From positions 1 to 5,163 of the forward strand of contig CAMLGG010000340.1 of assembly GCA_946479475.1 (NCBI GenBank): DNA of 5,163 nucleotides, written 5' to 3'. Shown in pieces: positions 1 through 4,720 of the stretch. How positions within the stretch are numbered: the first letter of the stretch is position 1; every line of letters begins with the position of its first letter. The notes below the pieces were generated by a model, which saw only the letters and a program-made list of their open reading frames with translations, was not told the DNA's origin and did no database searches. The translations under genes were made by a program, and so were the position numbers. This stretch comes from an uncultured Ideonella sp. GTDB taxonomy: Bacteria; Pseudomonadota; Gammaproteobacteria; Burkholderiales; Burkholderiaceae.

Positions 1-589
1 TCTCGCTGGGCGTGGCGATGTTGGCGAACTGCGGCTGCATCTCCGAGCGCTGGTAATCCAGCTCCAGCGGGTAGATGCCCTTCCACGCGTTGCGGTACTC
101 GGTGATGATGCAGTCGACCAGGCGCTCGATCACGCGCTGCTCGGTGGCCGAGAAGTCGCGGCCCTCGATGCGCGTGTGGAACTTGCCGACGCCGCCGAAC
201 AGCGAATCGATCACCGCGAAGACGATGCTCGGGTCGCACACGATCAGGCCCGAGCCGCGCAGCGGCCGCACCGAGACGATGTTGAAGTTGGTGGGCACCA
301 CGATCTCGCGCAGGAAGGCCGAGTACTTCTGGACCTTGATGCCGTTGATCGAGACTTCCGGGCTCTTGCGGATGAAGTTGAACAGGCCGATGCGGATGTT
401 GCGCGCGAACCGCTCGCCGATGATCTCCATCGTCGGCATGCGGCCGCGGACGATGCGCTCCTGGCTCGCGATGTCGTAGACGCGGACCCCGCCCTCGGGG
501 ATCTCCTCCTGCTCGAGCTTCTGGCTCTCGCCGGTGATGCCCTGCAGCAGGGCATCGACCTCGTCTTGCGAAAGGATCTGCTGGTTCAT
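1..589 (-). CDS. fliM: Flagellar motor switch protein FliM (N-terminal 196 residues; 3' end outside window)
   Basis: FliM is part of the cytoplasmic C-ring. It binds phosphorylated CheY and FliG and sets the direction of flagellar rotation. Reading from the ATG at 589 gives 196 residues with no stop before the window edge; full-length FliM is about 330, so the rest of the middle domain and the C-terminal SpoA-like domain are missing here. Residues 6-16 (LSQDEVDALLQ) are the conserved N-terminal CheY-P binding helix, followed by a charged linker. The middle domain begins around residue 38 (YDIASQERIVRGRMPTMEII). It contains the GGxG motif LFGGVGK at 130-136 and the family signature IEGRDFSATEQRVI at 141-154. 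The start is fixed by the conserved MNQQILSQDEVDALL opening. The ribosome binding site is weak (GAGTGA, complement of 596-601). The gene lies 115 bases downstream of fliL in the same direction, and fliN would be expected next. Identity is very secure. Confidence 0.97.
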   Translation of the reverse strand, partial: MNQQILSQDEVDALLQGITGESQKLEQEEIPEGGVRVYDIASQERIVRGRMPTMEIIGERFARNIRIGLFNFIRKSPEVSINGIKVQKYSAFLREIVVPTNFNIVSVRPLRGSGLIVCDPSIVFAVIDSLFGGVGKFHTRIEGRDFSATEQRVIERLVDCIITEYRNAWKGIYPLELDYQRSEMQPQFANIATPSE

Positions 590-704
590 CGCCGGTCACT
601 CGCAGCAACGCTGATCAGCGCTCGCGCGCAGCCGCAGGGCCGCCCCGAGGCGCAGGGCGCTTCCCCTCGGGGGAAGGCCGCCGAAGGCGGAAGGGGCTGG
701 CATC
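590..704 (-). other. fliL-fliM intergenic region with palindromes
   Basis: This 115-base gap follows the fliL TGA and precedes the fliM ATG. It contains two adjacent GC-rich hairpins (660-676 and 678-690) and a perfect 12-base palindrome, CGCTGATCAGCG, at 609-620. No T-run follows the hairpins in the transcribed direction, so they do not look like a classical rho-independent terminator. No open frame or convincing promoter was seen. Confidence 0.6.
660..690. repeat. Two tandem GC-rich hairpins between fliL and fliM
   Basis: On the plus strand 660-676 reads CTTCCCC-TCG-GGGGAAG, a perfect 7-bp stem with a 3-base loop. One base later 678-690 reads CCGCC-GAA-GGCGG, a perfect 5-bp stem with a 3-base loop. 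The paired layout resembles the dispersed intergenic palindromic elements common in Burkholderiales genomes; that resemblance comes from memory and has not been checked by a search. In the fliL-fliM transcript the hairpins could slow 3' decay or tune fliM expression, which is inference. Confidence 0.6.
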
Positions 705-1334
705 TCATTGAATGATGAAGGAGGAGAACTGGACCGACTTGATCGGCAGCTCTTCGGCGTCCGCCGCCTTCTTCTTCTTTTTCTTCCTCGAGGTGGAGGC
801 GGCCTCCTCGTCCTCGTCGGGCAGCTCGAAGCCCATGGGGCGCAGCGCCTCGCGGCGGACTTCCCTGGCCAGCTGCTCCTTGCCTTCGTGCTCCATCAGC
901 TCGGCCGAGGTCTTGTGGGCCAGCAGCAGCAGGACGTTGTTGCGGATGGCCGGCATGTAGGCCTTGATCTCGTCGCCGACGTGGGCGTCGGCCACCTCGA
1001 GCGTGATGCCGACCTGGGCGAAGCGGTCCGCCTCGCGGTCGGCCAGGTTCACCACGAACGGATCGAGCGGCACGAACACCGGCGGCACGTGCTTCTCGTC
1101 CTTCTTGTGGCTGGCCTTGGCGGCGTGCTTGGTGCCGGTGTCGGCGGCATCGCCGTCCTCGTCATCGGCCTCGGCCGCCGCGGCTTCGGCGGCCGCCTTG
1201 CTCTTCAGGTAGAACGCCAGGCCGCCGCCCACCACGCCCAGCAGGGCGACGACGACCGCGATCAGGACGATCAGCTTCTTCTTGCCCTTCTTGGGCGCGA
1301 CTTCAGCGGCATCGGCAGCTGCGGCAGCAGACAT
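705..1334 (-). CDS. fliL: Flagellar basal body-associated protein FliL
   Basis: FliL is a single-pass inner-membrane protein near the MS ring and stators; it supports stator function under load. The 209-residue product has a short basic cytoplasmic N-terminus (PKKGKKK, 14-20) and one transmembrane helix at about 21-43 (LIVLIAVVVALLGVVGGGLAFYL). An Ala/Asp/Glu/Lys-rich linker (about 45-83) leads to the periplasmic FliL domain, which starts at FVPLDPFVVNLAD (87-99). The protein ends with the family-typical VQFSSFIIQ. It is longer than the roughly 155-residue Salmonella protein because of the linker and an insert at about 173-199 holding an acidic patch (DEDEE) and six lysines in a row (184-189). 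The ATG at 1334 has a good AGGAG ribosome binding site (complement of 1343-1347), 8 bases upstream. It lies between fliK and fliM in the usual order. The identity is clear; the role of the insert is unknown. Confidence 0.95.
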   Translation of the reverse strand: MSAAAAADAAEVAPKKGKKKLIVLIAVVVALLGVVGGGLAFYLKSKAAAEAAAAEADDEDGDAADTGTKHAAKASHKKDEKHVPPVFVPLDPFVVNLADREADRFAQVGITLEVADAHVGDEIKAYMPAIRNNVLLLLAHKTSAELMEHEGKEQLAREVRREALRPMGFELPDEDEEAASTSRKKKKKKAADAEELPIKSVQFSSFIIQ

Positions 1335-1342
1335 GGTGGCGG

Positions 1343-1347
1343 CTCCT
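1343..1347 (-). promoter_or_regulatory. Ribosome binding site of fliL
   Basis: The complement of 1343-1347 reads AGGAG, 8 bases before the fliL ATG. It is the clearest purine-rich site among the gap-separated genes here and supports independent initiation of fliL. Confidence 0.8.
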
Positions 1348-1386
1348 GGCGTGGTTCGTGGCAGTCACCCACGCCATGCCGCCTCG

Positions 1387-1418
1387 GGCCGGCACGCGGG
1401 GTGACCGCATTGCTGGCC
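1387..1418. repeat. Imperfect hairpin in the fliL leader
   Basis: GGCCGGCA at 1387-1394 pairs with TGCTGGCC at 1411-1418 (7 of 8 Watson-Crick; the eighth is a G-T pair on the plus strand). Inside it, GCGG (1396-1399) pairs with CCGC (1405-1408) around a 5-base loop. It would fall in the 5' untranslated region of fliL, about 50 bases before the start codon. The function is unknown, and GC-rich DNA forms such structures often. Confidence 0.4.
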
Positions 1419-1427
1419 ATTATTGGG

Positions 1428-1443
1428 AGCAGGGGTTTCGCCA
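1428..1443 (-). promoter_or_regulatory. Possible sigma-54 (-24/-12) promoter upstream of fliL
   Basis: The minus strand here reads TGGCGAAACCCCTGCT. It has the near-invariant GG and GC of a -24/-12 promoter at the correct spacing (10 bases between them), within TGGC-N8-TGCT. The consensus is TGGCACG-N4-TTGCW, so the ACG part and one T are not matched. Transcription would start near 1417, leaving a leader of about 82 bases before fliL. Sigma-54 control of flagellar operons is established in Pseudomonas and Vibrio (FleQ/FlrA), whereas well-studied Burkholderiales use FlhDC. This is a motif match only, with no activator site seen. Confidence 0.25.
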
Positions 1444-1457
1444 GAAGGCGCGAATAG

Positions 1458-1475
1458 CGGGGGAAAAGTCCCCCG
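1458..1475. repeat. Hairpin just after the fliK stop codon
   Basis: CGGGGGA-AAAG-TCCCCCG is a perfect 7-bp stem with a 4-base loop, starting 9 bases past the fliK TAG in the direction of transcription. On the transcript it is followed by CTATTCGCG rather than a U-run, so it is at best a weak or rho-assisted terminator, or an mRNA 3' end stabiliser. Its position at the end of fliK, ahead of a possible fliL promoter, suggests a boundary between transcription units. Confidence 0.5.
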
Positions 1476-1483
1476 TCCCGACG

Positions 1484-2575
1484 CTAGGCGACGAGGTCGA
1501 CGAGCCCGCGCTGGGCGGGCCGGCGGGCGCTGTCGGCGGCCGTGGTGGCGTCGTCGCGTACGGGCCCGAGCCAGGAGGGCATCGCGAAGCCGCGCTGGGC
1601 CTGGCCCTCGCCCTGGCGGGCGTGCTGGCCGGTCTGGTCGGACACACTGCCGCCGGACAGCGTCAGGCCCACGTCGCCGAGGGCGTCGGCGAGCTCGGGC
1701 AGGGCTTCGGTGAGGGCGGCGCGGGTGGCGGCCACGTCGGCACCGAGCTGGACCTCGGTGCGGCCGTCGCGCAGGGCGATGCGCACGTCGATCGGCCCCA
1801 TGTCCTGCGGGTTGAGTTCCAGGGTGGCGTACTGCACGCCGTCCTTGAGCCAGGTGCTGAGCTGGGCGCCGAGCGCGGGGGCGAAGGCGGCGCTGCCCGG
1901 AGGGGGCGCCAGCGTGGCCTGGGCGGCGGCCGGCGCTTGGGCGGGGGCGGCGGCAGCGGGGGCGGTGGCGCCCAGGCTGGGCAACGAGAAATCGGGCGTC
2001 GACGCGGCGCCGGCTGCGGGCTCGGCCGGGGTGAGGTTCACCGGCGTGGCATCGAGCGTGGCCTGCCAGCCGGGCTGGTCCAGGGCGGCTGAGGCGCCGC
2101 CCAGGGCGTCGCGGGCGCCTGCATGCGCCGCGCTCGCGCCGGCACCGGCTCGGGCGGTGTCTGCCGTGTCGCCCTGGCCAGTGGCGCGCCGGGCGCGCGC
2201 GGCGTCGACGCCTCCAGCGGCCTTGGCACGTGCGGCGGCCAAGGCGGCCTGGCGCACGGTGGCCGCCAGGTCGGCCGTGGCCGGCTCCTGGGCGGCGGGT
2301 TGCGGCGTGGCGTCCTGCGCAGGTTCGCGCTCGCGGTGCGACTCGTGGGCCTTGGCATGCTCCTCGGGCTGATCGGCAGCCTCCTTCGCCGGCGGATCCT
2401 CGGTCGGTGCGGCGTTCGGGGCGTCGGCTTCGCCGTCGTCCGCCATGCCTTGCAGCAACCGGGCGAACGGCGAGGCCCCCTGCCCGCCTTGTGATGGGCG
2501 GGGACGCGAGGCCTGGCCCGCTGCGTGGGCGGCGTTGGCGTGGGAGCTGGCGTTGGGTGCGGCGGTCGGCGTCAT
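1484..2575 (-). CDS. fliK: Flagellar hook-length control protein FliK
   Basis: FliK is a secreted molecular ruler. It senses hook length through its long N-terminal part, and its C-terminal domain acts on FlhB to switch export from hook to filament subunits. The 363-residue product shows this layout. An Ala/Pro/Gln-rich low-complexity region (about 1-230), with an early SPFARLLQGM segment at 35-44, resembles the short conserved N-terminal motif of FliK proteins. A C-terminal Flg_hook domain follows at about 232-315. It carries the family pattern LELNPQDMGPIDVRI (252-266), then VQLGADVAATRAALTEALPEL (276-296) and LGDVGLTLSGGSV (299-311). A Gln/Arg-rich tail ends the protein. Length is a little below the 405 of Salmonella FliK. 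The ATG at 2575 has no recognisable Shine-Dalgarno sequence, and no in-frame alternative start is evident just upstream. It sits in the usual place between fliJ and fliL but is separated from fliJ by a repeat-filled gap. Sequence identity in the N-terminal region is expected to be low. Confidence 0.93.
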   Translation of the reverse strand: MTPTAAPNASSHANAAHAAGQASRPRPSQGGQGASPFARLLQGMADDGEADAPNAAPTEDPPAKEAADQPEEHAKAHESHREREPAQDATPQPAAQEPATADLAATVRQAALAAARAKAAGGVDAARARRATGQGDTADTARAGAGASAAHAGARDALGGASAALDQPGWQATLDATPVNLTPAEPAAGAASTPDFSLPSLGATAPAAAAPAQAPAAAQATLAPPPGSAAFAPALGAQLSTWLKDGVQYATLELNPQDMGPIDVRIALRDGRTEVQLGADVAATRAALTEALPELADALGDVGLTLSGGSVSDQTGQHARQGEGQAQRGFAMPSWLGPVRDDATTAADSARRPAQRGLVDLVA

Positions 2576-2614
2576 GTGGTGGCGACTGAATGAAAGGCGT
2601 GTTCGGGTCGTGCA

Positions 2615-2640
2615 GCTTCGACAAGCTCAGCCGGAATCGG
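2615..2640 (+). repeat. Dispersed intergenic repeat, copy 1 (forward)
   Basis: The copy begins GCTTCGACAAGCTCAGCC and ends GGAATCGG. Compared with the reverse complement of copy 3 it has one substitution and one inserted T. It is the copy nearest fliK, ending 40 bases from its start codon. Confidence 0.8.
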
Positions 2641-2657
2641 CAGAGCGGTTCCAGGGC

Positions 2658-2682
2658 GCTTCGGCAAGCTCAGCGCGAACGG
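2658..2682 (+). repeat. Dispersed intergenic repeat, copy 2 (forward)
   Basis: The copy begins GCTTCGGCAAGCTCAG and ends CGAACGG. It differs from the reverse complement of copy 3 at two positions. It has the same orientation as copies 1 and 4. Confidence 0.85.
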
Positions 2683-2720
2683 ATCTGTGTGCCTTGGTAC
2701 GAACAACCAACCCGCCCCTA

Positions 2721-2746
2721 CCGTTCGGGCTGAGCTTGTCGAAGCC
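2721..2746 (-). repeat. Dispersed intergenic repeat, copy 3 (reverse); left arm of a 26-bp inverted repeat
   Basis: The plus strand starts CCGTTCGGGCTGAGCTTGTC and continues GAAGCC. It is the only copy in reverse orientation. It pairs with copy 4 (2763-2788) over 26 positions with a single mismatch, across a 16-base loop at 2747-2762. On the fliJ-fliK transcript this would fold into a very stable long hairpin, with a C-A mismatch at the one differing position. Confidence 0.9.
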
Positions 2747-2762
2747 GGGATGCGCAGCGTGG

Positions 2763-2788
2763 GGCTTCGACAGGCTCAGCCCGAACGG
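2763..2788 (+). repeat. Dispersed intergenic repeat, copy 4 (forward); right arm of the inverted repeat
   Basis: The repeat unit proper (2764-2788) begins GCTTCGACAGGCTCAGCC and ends CGAACGG. One extra G at 2763 extends the pairing with copy 3. Close variants of this unit are familiar as abundant intergenic repeats in Burkholderiales and other GC-rich proteobacteria; that familiarity is recalled and was not checked by a search. Confidence 0.9.
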
Positions 2789-2796
2789 AAACATGG

Positions 2797-2813
2797 GGCT
2801 CAGCCCGAGCGGG
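2797..2813 (+). repeat. Partial copy 5 of the same repeat (forward)
   Basis: GGCTCAGCCCGAGCGGG matches the last 17 bases of the copy 4 unit apart from one internal substitution and the terminal base context. The first third of the unit is missing. It lies 23 bases downstream of the fliJ stop codon in the direction of transcription. Confidence 0.65.
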
Positions 2814-2836
2814 AGGTGACGAATCATCGCCGGCCT

Positions 2837-3298
2837 CTACGCAGCCGCGGAGAAAACGCCGAGCCGCGCCCAGGCCAGGCGCTGCGCGGCCTCGTCCAGG
2901 CTCTTCTGTTCGCGCCTCTGCTCGCGCAAGGCGCCCGCCTGCAAGCGGCGTTCGATCAGGCGCTGCACGGTCGCGACCTTCGTCTCGCGGTGGCGCAGCC
3001 GGGCTTGCGCGGCCTGCACGCGTGCCGCGGCCATGTCGGCGGCGTTCTGCTGCGTGCCGATGGCCTGCTCCAGGCGGTCGACGAAGCCCTGGTAGCAGCG
3101 CAGGATCTCGATGGGCGCGCGCTGGGCGAACTGCGCGCTCCAGCGTTGGCGGTATTCGCCGCGGTAGGCGACCAGCGAATCGGCCTGCTCGCGCGCAGCC
3201 CGCGCCTGGCGCTCGGCCTCGCGCCATTCGGCCAGCGCGGCGTCGCGCTTCTCCTTCTCGCGCTCCAGCAGGGTGTTGAGCAGGTCCAGGCGGTCCAT
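2837..3298 (-). CDS. fliJ: Flagellar export protein FliJ
   Basis: FliJ is the small coiled-coil stalk of the flagellar type III export apparatus. It sits in the centre of the FliI hexamer, contacts FlhA, and recycles chaperones. The 153 residues (147 in Salmonella) are almost entirely charged alpha-helix in two long antiparallel segments, about 1-55 and 65-145. Typical features are the LLEREKEKRDAALAEW opening (10-25), the middle segment YRQRW...FVDRLEQAI (49-80), and the C-terminal REQRREQKSLDEAAQR (125-140), which matches the conserved R-E-K-x-x-DE pattern of the family. The start at 3298 is supported by a CGAGGAA ribosome binding site (complement of 3309-3315) in the 18-base gap after fliI. 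Position directly after fliI is standard. Sequence conservation in FliJ is low, but length, helix pattern and neighbours agree. Confidence 0.95.
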   Translation of the reverse strand: MDRLDLLNTLLEREKEKRDAALAEWREAERQARAAREQADSLVAYRGEYRQRWSAQFAQRAPIEILRCYQGFVDRLEQAIGTQQNAADMAAARVQAAQARLRHRETKVATVQRLIERRLQAGALREQRREQKSLDEAAQRLAWARLGVFSAAA

Positions 3299-3308
3299 GG
3301 TTCAGCGA

Positions 3309-3315
3309 TTCCTCG
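3309..3315 (-). promoter_or_regulatory. Ribosome binding site of fliJ
   Basis: The complement reads CGAGGAA, 10 bases before the fliJ ATG and entirely within the 18-base fliI-fliJ gap. It supports the ATG at 3298 and close translational linkage to fliI. Confidence 0.7.
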
Positions 3316-3316
3316 G

Positions 3317-4720
3317 TCAGGCGGCGGGGTTGAGCGCGAGCAGTTGCTTGACGGACAGCGGCAGCGGCGAAGCCTCGTGCATGCCCTGCTGCAACAGCGT
3401 CACCAGCTTGGGATGGACCTTGACGGCGGCGTCGAGCTCGGCATCCGCACCGGGCGTGTAGGCACCCAGCTGGATCAGGTCGCGCGCCTTGTTGAAACGC
3501 GCCAGCCACTGGCGGGCGCGGCGGGCGCCTTCGAGGTGCTCGCGCGGCGCCACCGAGGTCATCACGCGCGAGATCGACTTCTCGACGTCGATGGCCGGGA
3601 AGTGCCCGCTCTCGGCCAGCTCGCGCGAGAGCACGATGTGGCCGTCGAGGATGCCTCGGGCCGCATCGGCGATCGGGTCCTGCGGGTCGTCGCCCTCGGT
3701 CAGCACGGTGTAGAAGGCGGTGATGGAGCCGACGCCGTTCAGGCCGTTGCCCGAGCGCTCCACCAGCTGCGGCAGCTTGGCGAAGCAGCTGGGCGGATAG
3801 CCCTTGGTGGCCGGCGGCTCGCCGATGGCCAGCGCGATCTCGCGCTGCGCCATCGCATACCGGGTGAGCGAATCCATCAGCAGCAGCACATGCTGGCCCC
3901 GGTCGCGGAAGTGCTCGGCGATCGCCGTGGCATAGCTGGCGCCCTGCATGCGCACCAGCGGCGGCGCGTCGGCCGGCGCGGCCACGACGACGGCGCGCGC
4001 CAGGCCCTCTTCGCCCAGGATGTCCTCGATGAATTCCTTGACCTCACGGCCACGCTCGCCGATCAGGCCCACCACGATCACATCGGCCTTGGTGTAGCGG
4101 GCCATCATGCCGAGCAGCACCGACTTGCCGACGCCCGTGCCGGCGAACAGGCCTATGCGCTGGCCGCGGCCGACGGTCAGCATCGCGTTGATGGCGCGCA
4201 CCCCCGTGTCCAGCGGCTGGCGCACCGGGTCCCGGTCCATCGCGTTGATCGGGCGGCGCACCATGGGTTCGTTGTGCGCATCGCTGATCGGCCCGCGCCG
4301 GTCCATGGGCTGTCCGTGGGCATCGACCACGCGGCCGAGCAGGCCGTCGCCCATGGGCAGGTGCAGGCCGCGGTCCTCGCTGCGGCGCCAGGGATGGTTC
4401 TCGACGCCGAAGCGCGGAGGGATCTGAGGCACCGGCAAGGGCACGACGCGCGCACCGCTGGCCAGGCCGTGCAGTTCGCCGGTAGGCATGAGGTAGGCGC
4501 GGTCGCCGTTGAAGCCGACGACTTCGGCGGTGACCGGCTGCTCGCCCGGCGCGCCCACGGCGCAGACGGCGCCCACAGGCGCGCGCACGCCGGCCGCTTC
4601 GAGCACCAGGCCCGTCACGCGGACCAGCGAGCCCTGCATCTCCAGCGGCTGGGGCAGGCTGGCGTAGTTCCTCATGTCGGCGAGGAAGCGGTCCCACTTC
4701 TGCTCGCGGCTGGCGCTCAC
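3317..4720 (-). CDS. fliI: Flagellum-specific export ATPase FliI
   Basis: FliI is the hexameric, F1-beta-like ATPase at the base of the flagellar export gate; with FliH and FliJ it promotes substrate entry. The 467 residues compare with 456 in Salmonella. The N-terminal beta-barrel-like domain covers about 25-95. The ATPase core follows, with [17 protein letters not shown] (124-140), the Walker A loop AGTGVGKS (193-200; K199), GERGREV (221-227; E222 is the expected catalytic glutamate) and the Walker B strand [11 protein letters not shown] (277-287; D283). Next come [18 protein letters not shown] (307-324) and the signature [11 protein letters not shown] (375-385). The C-terminal helical domain reaches ALNPAA. 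The start is GTG at 4720, which forms a GTGA overlap with the fliH stop. A GGAGG ribosome binding site (complement of 4728-4732) lies 7 bases upstream, inside fliH. All catalytic residues are present, so it should be functional. The nearest alternative, a non-flagellar T3SS ATPase, is excluded by the neighbours. Confidence 0.98.
   Translation of the reverse strand: MSASREQKWDRFLADMRNYASLPQPLEMQGSLVRVTGLVLEAAGVRAPVGAVCAVGAPGEQPVTAEVVGFNGDRAYLMPTGELHGLASGARVVPLPVPQIPPRFGVENHPWRRSEDRGLHLPMGDGLLGRVVDAHGQPMDRRGPISDAHNEPMVRRPINAMDRDPVRQPLDTGVRAINAMLTVGRGQRIGLFAGTGVGKSVLLGMMARYTKADVIVVGLIGERGREVKEFIEDILGEEGLARAVVVAAPADAPPLVRMQGASYATAIAEHFRDRGQHVLLLMDSLTRYAMAQREIALAIGEPPATKGYPPSCFAKLPQLVERSGNGLNGVGSITAFYTVLTEGDDPQDPIADAARGILDGHIVLSRELAESGHFPAIDVEKSISRVMTSVAPREHLEGARRARQWLARFNKARDLIQLGAYTPGADAELDAAVKVHPKLVTLLQQGMHEASPLPLSVKQLLALNPAA

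Larger units (their letters stand above)
2576..2836 (-). other. fliJ-fliK intergenic region, filled by a repeat family
   Basis: This 261-base gap is the largest in the window. It contains four full copies and one partial copy of a palindrome-related repeat of about 25 bases, listed separately. Short open frames across it translate to peptides such as PFGLSLSKP and LRQAQPE. These are recurrent spurious translations of this repeat and are not genes. No convincing promoter was found for fliK. Confidence 0.8.

Noticed and set aside
176..715. A 179-residue plus-strand frame antisense to fliM
   Set aside because: It is Asp/Ala/Leu/Arg-rich with no family features and lies opposite the well-conserved FliM N-terminus.
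769..788. A-rich AAG/AAA lysine run in fliL as a programmed frameshift site
   Set aside because: The longest A-run is five (G AAA AAG in phase), which does not make the A-AAA-AAG slippery heptamer. The normal frame continues to the conserved FliL C-terminus.
708..1457. A 249-residue plus-strand open frame antisense to fliL
   Set aside because: It mirrors the fliL codons (runs of Leu, Gly, Val and Arg) with no recognisable family. The fliL frame has a transmembrane helix, a FliL domain and a good ribosome binding site.
1458..1475. Rho-independent terminator after fliK
   Set aside because: The stem is good but no U-run follows it on the transcript, so it is listed only as a hairpin.
1358..2372. 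Long plus-strand open frames antisense to fliK
   Set aside because: They are Gly/Ala/Arg-rich translations without motifs, expected opposite an Ala-rich GC-rich gene.
1365..2624. A 419-residue minus-strand open frame longer than fliK and overlapping it
   Set aside because: The translation is Arg/Pro-rich low complexity with no domain, starts at TTG inside a repeat, and is the shifted phase of fliK. The fliK frame carries a recognisable Flg_hook domain, so this is a high-GC shadow.
2632..2641. GCCGATTC on the minus strand, resembling the -10 box of a sigma-28 flagellar promoter ahead of fliK
   Set aside because: There is no TAAA-type -35 element at the proper distance upstream, and the sequence overlaps the edge of a repeat copy.
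2615..2813. CRISPR array
   Set aside because: The repeats occur in both orientations with uneven spacers (about 8 to 38 bases), are not near-identical direct repeats, and have no cas genes nearby.
2445..2827. Small open frames on both strands across the fliJ-fliK gap
   Set aside because: Their distinctive peptides (PFGLSLSKP, LRQAQPE, RAELAEAP) are translations of the dispersed repeat in different phases, not conserved proteins.
2718..3509. A 263-residue minus-strand frame over fliJ and the start of the repeat array
   Set aside because: It is Arg/Ala-rich, ends in repeat-derived sequence (RLRQAQPER) and crosses the fliI-fliJ junction out of frame with both real genes.
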